Source: an uncultured Ruminococcus sp. (lineage in GTDB: Bacteria; Bacillota; Clostridia; Oscillospirales; Ruminococcaceae). From it: DNA of 40,597 nt. Below are positions 34,431 to 40,597 of the stretch, piece by piece (the first letter of the stretch is position 1; the number at the start of each line of letters is the position of its first letter). The DNA is taken from the NCBI GenBank assembly GCA_946186215.1, contig CAMHMM010000001.1, positions 1 to 40,597 on the forward strand, given 5' to 3'. Below the pieces are notes generated by a model that was not told the DNA's origin, did not search any database, and worked only from the letters and a program-made list of their open reading frames with translations. The position numbers were made by a program, and so were the translations under genes.

Positions 34431-34477
34431 GTGATCGGTGGTCTGCCACTGACCGCCGGCCGCCGGACACTGATCAC
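34431..34477 (+). promoter_or_regulatory. Structured 5' leader of the small two-TM gene
   Basis: GTGATCGGTG (34431-34440) pairs with CACTGATCAC (34468-34477) as a 10-bp stem. Inside it, GTC/GAC and CCGGC/GCCGG pairs could give a branched fold. GGAG of the ribosome site lies 10 nt beyond. It could be a protein- or ligand-binding leader, but no known riboswitch was recognised. Confidence 0.5.
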
Positions 34478-34497
34478 CCAAACAAACGGAGAATGAC

Positions 34498-34809
34498 ATG
34501 AGTTCTGTTAATGCAAGCGATACCGAGAAAATAAGACAATATTACAACAGAAAGCTTATCGGTGAAGAGCTCGGAAGAGAAATAAAAAAGCCGGTCAGGA
34601 TAGATCTTGTTGATACACTTGCCGTGGCTGCCGGCAGCTTTCTCGGCTATTTTCTCAACAGCCTGATAAATCCCGGTGTGGTGATAGGCAGCCCTGTGGC
34701 AGAGTTTATTGCGGAATCATTCATTGTTACCGCGACCGTGGTGATAGTTGAGGTCACTGTGGGATATATCAGACAGGCAATAGGAAAAATAAGAAAGCAC
34801 GGTGAATGA
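34498..34809 (+). CDS. Small two-TM protein of unknown function
   Basis: 103 aa. A polar, basic N-terminus (about 1-33) leads into two hydrophobic segments (about 37-60 and 68-92), with VDTLAVAAGSFLGYFLN and FIVTATVVIVEVTVGYI, then a short basic end. ACGGAGAATGACATG provides a GGAG site. No family recognised. It is a monocistronic unit between its own promoter and a strong terminator. Confidence 0.72.
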   Translation: MSSVNASDTEKIRQYYNRKLIGEELGREIKKPVRIDLVDTLAVAAGSFLGYFLNSLINPGVVIGSPVAEFIAESFIVTATVVIVEVTVGYIRQAIGKIRKHGE

Positions 34810-34842
34810 TCATCGTGCTTTTGTGTTACAGGTCATAAGAAA

Positions 34843-34877
34843 GCGGCGTTCACTGCTGAACGCCGCCGGATTTTTTT
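34843..34877. terminator. Rho-independent terminator
   Basis: GCGGCGTTCA-ctgc-TGAACGCCGC, then CGGA and seven T residues. It serves the plus-strand small gene; the convergent ddh ends just to its right. Confidence 0.92.
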
Positions 34878-34889
34878 AAGAATTACAGA

Positions 34890-35870
34890 TTACAGAAGAT
34901 GTGCGCGGGTGTCCTCGCCGGTTCTGTCGATAAGGTATGCAGGAGCGATATCGAAGATAGTCTTGCAGCCTGTAACGCCCTCGGCATTGAGCTTGTATGC
35001 AGCGCGGGCAAATGCCAGAAGAACGCTGGATGTGAATTCGGGGTTGGAATCGAGCTTTAAGGAGAACTCGATAACAGCCTTGTTAGTGCCGTCGCCTACC
35101 TCGCCGGAGCGGATAACAAAGCCGCCGTGAGGGATGCCTGCATGATCTCTCTTCATCTCTTCCTCGGAGATAAAGTGAACGGTGGTATCATAATCAGAGA
35201 AGTAGTTGGGCATGGTCTTGATCTTTTCCTCGATCACAGCTTTGTCAGCGCCTTCCTCTGCTACGACGAATACCTCTCTTGTGTGCTTTTCCCTTGTGGT
35301 GAGAACGGGATTCTCGCCGCTTCTTACTCTTTCAAGTGCGCTTTCAACGGGGATAGTGTACTGTCTTGCATCCTTAACGCCCTCAACGCGTCTTACAGCG
35401 TCGGAATGTCCCTGAGAAACGCCCTTGCCCCAGAAGGTGTAGTCAGAACCGTCGGGGAGAACGGCATTTGTATAAAGTCTGAGAAGTGAGAACAGACCGG
35501 GATCCCAGCCTACGGAAATAATGCCGACCTTGCCTGCTGCCTTTGCTGCAGCGTCAACATTTGCAAAGTGCTCGGGAATCTTTGCATGAGTGTCAAAGCT
35601 GTCGATCACATTGAAATATTTAGCCATTTCGGGTGTCTGCACGGGAAGATCGTTTGCGCTGCCGCCGCAGAGGATGAGAACATCTATTTCGTCCTTATGT
35701 GCTGCTGCTTCATCAGCCTTATAAACAGGTACGCCCTGTGTTGCGATCTTTACGGATGCGGGGTCACGCCTTGTAAATACAGCCTTGAGCTCGCAGTCCT
35801 GAGAGCGCCTTACAGCGTGTTCAACGCCTCTGCCGAGATTTCCGTAGCCGTAGATACCTATTCTTATCAT
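34890..35870 (-). CDS. ddh: meso-Diaminopimelate D-dehydrogenase
   Basis: 326 aa, family length. It makes meso-DAP directly from tetrahydrodipicolinate with NADPH and ammonia, a one-step route to lysine and peptidoglycan. RIGIYGYGNLGRGVE is the dinucleotide-binding motif, and VGWDPGLFSLLRLY, GKGVSQGHSDAVRRVEGV and the PHGGFVIRSGE block are typical. AAAGGTGAT precedes the start. It is monocistronic here; no other DAP gene is nearby. Confidence 0.95.
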   Translation of the reverse strand: MIRIGIYGYGNLGRGVEHAVRRSQDCELKAVFTRRDPASVKIATQGVPVYKADEAAAHKDEIDVLILCGGSANDLPVQTPEMAKYFNVIDSFDTHAKIPEHFANVDAAAKAAGKVGIISVGWDPGLFSLLRLYTNAVLPDGSDYTFWGKGVSQGHSDAVRRVEGVKDARQYTIPVESALERVRSGENPVLTTREKHTREVFVVAEEGADKAVIEEKIKTMPNYFSDYDTTVHFISEEEMKRDHAGIPHGGFVIRSGEVGDGTNKAVIEFSLKLDSNPEFTSSVLLAFARAAYKLNAEGVTGCKTIFDIAPAYLIDRTGEDTRAHLL

Positions 35871-35911
35871 GTTATCACCTTTTTTACAGAAATTTGGAAA
35901 ATACTATGTAT

Positions 35912-35940
35912 AGTTTATCACAGCCTTGCAGGATTGTCAA
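35912..35940 (-). promoter_or_regulatory. Likely ddh promoter
   Basis: Minus strand TTGACA (35935-35940), 17-bp spacer, TAAACT (35912-35917). The -10 is imperfect. The rest of the gap (35941-36174) holds no gene or repeat that I can support. Confidence 0.5.
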
Positions 35941-36174
35941 TAAATAAATTCAATAAAAAGCATATTATTTTGTTGTAAATATTATGTGAAATGCCTTTAA
36001 ATCGCCATAATCGGGAATTTACAGCCGTTATGAAATGAAGTATGGCATTGATAGAAATTGCAATTGATTCAAAGCTTTGCTTTAAGGAAAGCAGCGGCAT
36101 CCGCCGCCTTGAAGACAGCAGATATTTTTATAAAGATGAGTAATTGTGATGGGTGATAAGGTCAAGACTTATAA

Positions 36175-36213
36175 TAAAAAACGCAGATGGCTCAGATGTC
36201 ATCTGCGTTTTTT
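36175..36213 (-). terminator. Terminator of the MBL operon
   Basis: AAAAAACGCAGATG and CATCTGCGTTTTTT form a perfect stem around a 10-nt loop. It starts at the last base of the MBL stop codon and works on either strand. Confidence 0.92.
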
Positions 36214-37022
36214 CATACTAATTTTTCACCGCTGTGCAGGGATCTGAGCTTATCGCCCATGATTTCCTTCATCATCTCAAATGCCGGGATACCTGTGCAG
36301 TGTCCGCTGTAGAAAACGGTATTCATCTGTGAAAGCTCCCGGGCTGTCTGAATAATGACGGATTTTTCCTCATCGGTGTGTTCGCCATCACGCTTCATCA
36401 TGTGAAATCCGCTTATCACATAGTCGGGAACGCTTCCGAAAAGTTCTCTGTATCTGTCAAGGATATTGAGAATACCGTTATGAGCGCAGCCCGATAAAAG
36501 CCAGCGTATGCCGTTCTGTGTTATGACAAGGCATTGTTCATGTACAAAATCGTCTTCGGCTTTTTCTCCGTCCTTCAGACAGGAAAGCTTTCTGTTGCCC
36601 TGCGGATAGCACCGCCTGCCTGTGATACCGCTGAACAGAAACAGTTCATCATCAAGCTGTATATTACCGTCGATCAGACGGATATTCGGTAATTTAAGGA
36701 TATCCGTATCTATGCCGATATAGCGTTCACCGTTAAAATGCGGTTCGGCGGCTGTTCTCTGCATGATTATCTGTGCTGTGTGGTTGAGCTCTGAAAAGGG
36801 CAGAATACCGCCTGAATGGTCATAATGGCCGTGGCTGAGGATAACAGTATCAACAGCGGTAAGGTCAATGCCGAGCGTTTCAGCGTTTGTGACAACTGCA
36901 TCAGTCTGTCCAGTATCAAGCAGAAGCCTGTGCTTTTCTGTCTCGATATATACCGAGAGACCGTGCTCGGCAATACAGCTTTCGCTCCCGACAGTATTTT
37001 CTACAAGTGTTATGATCTTCAT
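36213..37022 (-). CDS. MBL-fold metallo-hydrolase
   Basis: 269 aa. LLLDTGQTDAVVTNAETL, then the metal motif SHGHYDHSGG, place it in the metallo-beta-lactamase superfamily; CAHNGILNIL and ISGFHMM are later ligand regions. It resembles the dihydropterin-ribofuranosyl-aminobenzene-phosphate synthase-like subgroup. These genes are often found with DUF134 and NifX-like genes, as here: it overlaps the fusion gene by 4 nt (ATGA). Substrate unknown. Confidence 0.85.
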   Translation of the reverse strand: MKIITLVENTVGSESCIAEHGLSVYIETEKHRLLLDTGQTDAVVTNAETLGIDLTAVDTVILSHGHYDHSGGILPFSELNHTAQIIMQRTAAEPHFNGERYIGIDTDILKLPNIRLIDGNIQLDDELFLFSGITGRRCYPQGNRKLSCLKDGEKAEDDFVHEQCLVITQNGIRWLLSGCAHNGILNILDRYRELFGSVPDYVISGFHMMKRDGEHTDEEKSVIIQTARELSQMNTVFYSGHCTGIPAFEMMKEIMGDKLRSLHSGEKLV

Positions 37023-37738
37023 TCGTGTTTACCGCAGCAATGATCTCCGCAGAAATGCTCTTCACCATGTTCATGATCATGATGATCACAGGTAGGATCA
37101 TCATTCTGTACAAGTGTATCTGCAAGGAAGGATGTAACTGCATCATCAGCATATCCGGTATTTCCGCCGTAAAGAGCAATACCTGCTTCCTGCATTGCCA
37201 TCTGAGCACCTCCGCCGATACCGCCGCAGATCAGCACATCTACCTGAGCACTCCTCAGAAATCCGGCAAGAGCACCATGTCCTGCGCCGTTAGTGCCAAC
37301 TACCTGTTCGTTTATGATCTTACCGTCAGTGATATCATAGAGCTTGAATTGTTCTGTCCTTCCAAAGTGCTGGAATATTTGTCCGTTTTCATAGGTTACT
37401 GCTATTCTCATGATCGTATTTCCTTTCCGGATTATTTCTTCCGAGATATTATTGTCGAGTGTATAATTTCCGCCTGAGATCACTATGCGCTTTCCTTCCA
37501 CCAGAGCTGCTGCCAGCTTTTTTCGTGCGCTTTCATATATCGCCGTAACGGTAGTCCTTGCGACATTCATTTCAGCAGCGCATTGTTCCTGAGTTTTTCC
37601 CTGATAGTCTATCAGCCGTATAGTTTCAAACTCGTCAAGTGACATTGTGACTGTATCGTTTGCAATATCCTGATCGGGGGCAAAGCTCCAGTAATCGGGA
37701 TAACAGCATATACGGCGCGTTTTCTGAGGTCTGGGCAT
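37019..37738 (-). CDS. DUF134 HTH protein fused to NifX/NifB-like cofactor-binding domain
   Basis: 239 aa from ATG 37738 (MPRPQKTRRI), with AAAGGAG 8 nt upstream. Residues 1-95 are DUF134, with the sigma-like HTH QGKTQEQCAAEMNVARTTV and then SARKKLAAALVEGK. Residues 110-225 are a dinitrogenase Fe-Mo cofactor-type domain (MRIAVTYENGQIFQHFGRTE, CGGIGGGAQMAMQEAGI). The last 25 residues are His/Cys-rich (DHHDHEHGEEHFCGDHCCGK), a likely metal site. The two parts are usually separate neighbouring genes. An internal ATG (37411) with GGAAAGGAA upstream could still yield the second domain alone. No nitrogenase genes are present. Confidence 0.88.
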   Translation of the reverse strand: MPRPQKTRRICCYPDYWSFAPDQDIANDTVTMSLDEFETIRLIDYQGKTQEQCAAEMNVARTTVTAIYESARKKLAAALVEGKRIVISGGNYTLDNNISEEIIRKGNTIMRIAVTYENGQIFQHFGRTEQFKLYDITDGKIINEQVVGTNGAGHGALAGFLRSAQVDVLICGGIGGGAQMAMQEAGIALYGGNTGYADDAVTSFLADTLVQNDDPTCDHHDHEHGEEHFCGDHCCGKHE

Positions 37739-37754
37739 AGAACCATCTCCTTTA

Positions 37755-37795
37755 CGACTTATGTCAATTATATCAGATAATATGACATATGTCAA
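37755..37795 (-). promoter_or_regulatory. Promoter with paired palindromic operators
   Basis: Minus strand TTGACA (37790-37795), 17-bp spacer, TATAAT (37767-37772). TGACATATGTCA (37783-37794) overlaps the -35, and TGACATAAGTCG (37755-37766) lies just past the -10, 28 bp centre to centre. Binding by the DUF134 HTH, repressing its own operon, is a plausible inference. Confidence 0.75.
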
Positions 37796-37807
37796 GTATA
37801 GATTTTG

Positions 37808-38000
37808 CTGCACCACTGCCTGAGAGCGGGCAGGCAGAGCCTGCACCCTCCCGGCAGGGAAACGCCGCTGTTACCCGTGCGCTATTTTGCAGGGGAACGC
37901 TCATTTGTGGCTCGGAACCGTAATTGATGCACTGTTTTAGGCGTGACCACGCTAATAAGGACTTGCCGAGAGAAGCGAGGCGGTGGGGTTTACAAACTAA
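37808..38000. repeat. Mosaic hairpin repeat, locus 7a
   Basis: GCAGGCAGAGCCTGC hairpin at about 37829, a degenerate AACGCCGCTGTTACCCG module, linker pieces in inverted order (GCTCATTTGTGGCTCGGAAC) and a GAGAGAAGCGAGGCGGTGGG fragment. It directly precedes copy 2 of the 398-bp element. Confidence 0.7.
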
Positions 38001-38001
38001 A

Positions 38002-38400
38002 GTTCCGGGCTTCAAATGAGAGTTACCATTCAAATGAGAGCGCGGGAAACAGCGGGTTTTACCCGCCGAACGGTAGCCTATTGTCTTAAATTGTATATTT
38101 GCAGCGAGTCAAAGGGGATGAAACACCAGAGGGACGGAGCATCAATTTGAAATGACGACATTATCTGTGCGCCGTCCCTCTTCGTTTCTCCCCTTTGTAT
38201 CCCCTTTTCCCCACTCTTTTGTTATTTTGCTTCCCGTTTGGACACCGTTTATAACCCACTCAGGATTATCAGCACAATAAATTTTACATTCGCTCAGATA
38301 GGTTCTGTGTGGACAGTTGCCGATAAATGCCTGCTTTCTGTTTTGTTTGTCTCGCCCTGTCATTTGGTAAGTCACCTGCTCTCAGGTTTATAAACCTCTC
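38002..38400 (+). repeat. 398-bp structured element, copy 2
   Basis: Opens with linker GTTCCGGGCTTCAAATGAG and GCGGGT-ttt-ACCCGC (38052-38066). The 86-nt hairpin is at 38111-38196, the same length and stem as copy 1, while the loop between the GGGACGG arms differs. Conservation continues to AACCTCTC at 38400. The two copies are about 9.7 kb apart in the same orientation. Confidence 0.75.
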
Positions 38401-38455
38401 CTATAAATTTGTGCTGTCAGCCTTGCCGTTATCATATAATAATAGTAGATATAAA

Positions 38456-38665
38456 AGTTCCGAGCTACAAATGAGAGACTTCGTACAAAAGAGAGTACGG
38501 GTAGGTGTTGGCCTTGCCGACCGGGTAACAGCGGGTTTTACCCGCCGGGTGGGTGCAGGCTCTGTCTGTTTTCTAACTCGCTTTATGTGGAAATAAGAGT
38601 TCCGGGCTGCAAATGAGAGTTACCATTCAAATGAAAGCGCGGGAGGGTGCAGGCACTGCCTGCAA
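38456..38665. repeat. Mosaic hairpin repeat, locus 7b
   Basis: Linker AGTTCCGAGCTACAAATGAG, GTTGGCCTTGCCGAC, GCGGGT-ttt-ACCCGC (38531-38545), a GCAGGCTCTGTCTG module, a second linker (38600) and a GCAGGCACTGCCTGC hairpin. The modules follow each other in a different order from the other loci. Confidence 0.75.
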
Positions 38666-38711
38666 ATTTTTTGAAAATTATTGTCCTTTTTTTCTTCTGC
38701 ATCGGTTAAAG

Positions 38712-39023
38712 AGACAAAGGGGAAAACAAAAGCCCCGAAAAAGAAATTGAATTAAAAAGAAACTGAAAAAAAGAAACCGAAGGCGGGAAGTAAATCAGCC
38801 CGTTTGATATAGATGACCGGATGCAAATCGTCCGGAATGATGGCAGAGCGAAAATCACTTTGCAGCGGCAGCGGAGCAGATCTCCCTGTATTGAAAGGAA
38901 GTAAATCAGCCTTTCGGAAACCGGATAATAATACTTAAACTGTGCGACGAAAATATAAAAGGCAGGAATGTGGATGAATAATAAAATAATGCAGTAATGA
39001 GCCCGCTTGGTGTAAGCGGGTAT
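38712..39023 (+). ncRNA. Candidate small RNA downstream of a possible alternative-sigma promoter
   Basis: The proposed promoter is at 38682-38708 (TGTCC, 16 nt, CGGTTA), matching that at 34268-34294. The 310 bp after it have no supportable ORF but several hairpins: GGGG..CCCC near 38719, CGGG-CCCG (38784-38802), CCGGA..TCCGG, GAAAGG-CCTTTC (38893-38915) and CCCGCTT..AAGCGGG (39002-39020). Two hairpins share the loop AAGTAAATCAG but have different stems. This is inference from structure only. A 41-codon frame at 38813 has no ribosome site. Confidence 0.35.
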
Positions 39024-39030
39024 TCTGCGT

Positions 39031-39068
39031 TGCAAAAAAATCTCTTCCCCCGCAGTGGGAGAAGAGAT
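39031..39068 (-). terminator. araD terminator
   Basis: ATCTCTTC pairs with GAAGAGAT, with CCC/GGG inside past one mismatch. On the minus strand seven T residues follow. It lies 22 bp past the araD stop. Confidence 0.85.
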
Positions 39069-39089
39069 GATCTCATGAGAGGGTGTTTT

Positions 39090-39782
39090 TTAGTTCTGTC
39101 CGTAATATGCGTTTGCGCCGTGCTTGCGGTTGTAGTGCTTGTCAAGCAGATACTGAGGCACCGTGCCCGCATCGGGATTGAGCATGAGCGCATGGAAATT
39201 CATGAATGCCGCCTGCTCGAGCACAACCGAATTATGCACAGCCTCGTGAGCATCCTTGCCCCATGTGAAGGGTCCGTGGTTCTTGGTGAGAACGCCGGGG
39301 ACAGCAAGAGGATCAATGCCTCTGAATGTCTCGATTATCACTTTGCCGGTGTTCTTTTCATATGCTTCGTTGATCTCGGCCTCGGTAAGAGAGCGGGTGC
39401 AGGGTATCTCGCCGTAGAAATAGTCCGCATGAGTGGTGCCCATGGGCTTTACGCCCATCCCCGCCTGAGCAAAGGATACTGCCCATTTGCTGTGGGTGTG
39501 GACGATGCCGCCTATGCCCGCATATTCGCGGTACAGCTCCAGATGTGTGGGCGTATCGCTGGAGGGGCGCAGCTTTCCTTCTACTACCTCGCCTGTTTCG
39601 ATGCTCACTACGACCATATCATCGGGGGTGAGCTTGTTGTAATCCACGCCGGAGGGCTTTATAACGAAATTGCCGCTCTCGCGGTCAACGCCGCTGACAT
39701 TTCCCCATGTGAACACGACAAGACCGTATTCGGGGAGGAGCATATTTGCCTTGTAGACTTCTTCCTTTAATTTTTCAAGCAT
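39090..39782 (-). CDS. araD: L-ribulose-5-phosphate 4-epimerase
   Basis: 230 aa, class II aldolase fold. It converts L-ribulose 5-phosphate to D-xylulose 5-phosphate in arabinose use. VVFTWGNVSGVDRE and the KPSGVDY region bind phosphate. The zinc ligands are in GIVHTHSKWAV and LTKNHGPFTWGKD. The ending QYLLDKHYNRKHGANAYYGQ is typical. No araA or araB is nearby, but a hydrolase gene lies 15 bp upstream on the same strand. Confidence 0.95.
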   Translation of the reverse strand: MLEKLKEEVYKANMLLPEYGLVVFTWGNVSGVDRESGNFVIKPSGVDYNKLTPDDMVVVSIETGEVVEGKLRPSSDTPTHLELYREYAGIGGIVHTHSKWAVSFAQAGMGVKPMGTTHADYFYGEIPCTRSLTEAEINEAYEKNTGKVIIETFRGIDPLAVPGVLTKNHGPFTWGKDAHEAVHNSVVLEQAAFMNFHALMLNPDAGTVPQYLLDKHYNRKHGANAYYGQN

Positions 39783-39797
39783 ATCTATCTTCCTTTA

Positions 39798-40517
39798 TCA
39801 GTCAAATTTTGAGCCCTTGTATAAACGCATTCCTTCAAGCTGTGATACTGTCCACGAAAAGCCCTTTGCGGTGCGCTCTGCTGCTTCAAAGAAGTGGTTC
39901 CCGGGGTTTATTTCCAGCTTATTGTCAAGGATAAGATGATCCTCGTCGATATATTCCGCGGTCTTTTCGATCATTTCCCGCGAACGCTGAAGGACGGGGT
40001 TTTTTGTTCTGTGCTCTTTATCGCCCAGTGAAAGATACACGAAGCGGGATCTTATATAGTGCCCCGCCATGAAGTCTTCCCAGCCTTCAAACCACACCGA
40101 TGGTGATGCGGCGGCAGTGGCGGCGAATTCATCGCACACATATGATGCCCACAGGGAGAAGAGCCCCGCAAGCGAATACCCGCCGATGATCCGTTTAAGA
40201 CGGCTGTCGGGGAATTTTTCATCAAAATACGGGATGATATGAGCTGTGATAAGCTCAAGTGTGCGGGCTGCACCGTCCCCGAAGGGGGTATCGCCGAAAA
40301 CAGGCGGCGCAGGCCACGGGGAAAGCTCGTCATTCCAGTTATCCACGGCGAGTGCTGCCAGTATGATATCATCATGCCCGCAGGTCTCACAGATAAGGCG
40401 GTACTCTTTTTCAAGCTGATCCGTTTCATGCTGTCCCACAGGCTGTATGAGAAGAAAGCGGGGTTCATTCCCGCTTTGCACAAATACGCTCCTGCCGTTT
40501 ATGATGATCTCTTCCAT
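39798..40517 (-). CDS. Alpha/beta-hydrolase, esterase D-like
   Basis: 239 aa from ATG 40517, with GGAG upstream; a longer frame to 40547 runs into rnpB and is rejected. The nucleophile elbow is GGYSLAGLFSLWA, and the His is likely in NPGNHFFEA. There is no signal peptide, so it is cytosolic. The family includes esterases acting on acetylated or feruloylated compounds and siderophore esterases; the substrate is unknown. It starts only about 23 bp after the rnpB 3' end and is followed closely by araD, with which it probably forms an operon. Confidence 0.82.
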   Translation of the reverse strand: MEEIIINGRSVFVQSGNEPRFLLIQPVGQHETDQLEKEYRLICETCGHDDIILAALAVDNWNDELSPWPAPPVFGDTPFGDGAARTLELITAHIIPYFDEKFPDSRLKRIIGGYSLAGLFSLWASYVCDEFAATAAASPSVWFEGWEDFMAGHYIRSRFVYLSLGDKEHRTKNPVLQRSREMIEKTAEYIDEDHLILDNKLEINPGNHFFEAAERTAKGFSWTVSQLEGMRLYKGSKFD

Positions 40518-40540
40518 AATCTCTCCGCATAGCCATAAAA

Positions 40541-40597
40541 GGCGCAAGTAAGCCTGTAAGCCGGGTTTTGTCGTGTGTGGTCATCTATCTGAGTGAA
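40541..40597 (-). ncRNA. rnpB: RNase P RNA, 3' end (partial at window edge)
   Basis: Read on the minus strand, GATAGATGACCAC, then GACAAAACCCGGCTTACAGG and CTTACTTGCGCC, match the conserved 3' part of bacterial RNase P RNA, which binds the tRNA CCA end and closes the P1 helix. The 5' part lies beyond the window. The exact 3' end is estimated. Confidence 0.88.

Noticed and set aside
38142..38375. Minus-strand 77-aa frame in copy 2 of the element
   Set aside because: It is not kept in copy 1 and its codons follow the hairpin, so it is a shadow.
38706..39035. Minus-strand 109-aa hydrophobic frame
   Set aside because: No ribosome site, odd composition, and it reads through clear hairpins including the araD-side stem.

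Overview
This window covers the replication-origin region of a low-to-moderate GC Firmicute. The best guess is a Ruminococcus-like member of the Oscillospiraceae, judging by DUF134/NifX, DHHW, BspA-type LRR and Zn-macrodomain genes, Clostridia-style promoters and composition. This placement is inference, since no 16S gene or marker search is available. The hallmark is a minus-strand cluster, read from right to left: dnaA, oriC, dnaN, an S4-domain yaaA, recF, remB, an ATC-hydrolase-family gene, gyrB, three small genes and gyrA (30.1 to 17.5 kb). The intergenic region between dnaA and dnaN holds at least eight exact copies of a non-standard 9-mer, TTTTCAACA, that probably replaces the usual DnaA box TTATCCACA. 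It also has an AT-rich stretch and a DnaA-trio-like TAGTAGTAG. Four near-identical 18-bp parS-like palindromes lie at 6.5, 7.7, 12.6 and 20.1 kb.

Left arm (1-16.3 kb, mostly plus strand): the 3' end of a Big2/VanY-type D,D-carboxypeptidase; rpiB-upp-glmS plus a GT2 glycosyltransferase; rbgA; a nitroreductase; rnhB-yraN with an overlapping membrane protein; a Zn-dependent macrodomain protein; a DHHW protein; a CNNM/CorC-like CBS protein; a LacI-like sensor-GGDEF protein; a double-glycine-leader zinc-ribbon peptide (minus strand); mntP; and an unknown small protein. If oriC is at about 27.5-28.1 kb, these plus-strand genes run head-on to the leftward fork, which is unusual for genes such as glmS, rbgA and rnhB.

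Right arm (30.5-40.6 kb): a 501-aa coiled-coil protein divergent from dnaA, where rpmH usually sits; a secreted LRR/Fn3 protein; a GNAT; a Tyr-rich secreted protein; a small two-TM protein with a structured leader; ddh (meso-DAP dehydrogenase); an MBL hydrolase translationally coupled to a DUF134-NifX fusion with a palindromic operator; a noncoding stretch with hairpins; araD; an esterase; and the 3' end of rnpB at the edge.

The intergenic DNA carries a mosaic repeat family. A linker of about 45 bp is joined to interchangeable short hairpin modules whose stems show compensatory changes. The modules occur in both orientations at about seven sites and often abut or enter gene 3' ends (corC-like gene, gyrB, dnaA). 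Two of these sites frame a roughly 398-bp element present twice (28.26 and 38.00 kb), with an invariant 86-nt hairpin and a divergent loop. It is a candidate noncoding RNA or non-autonomous mobile element. No transposase, CRISPR array, tRNA or prophage gene was seen. All assignments come from reading the sequence; no database search was run.
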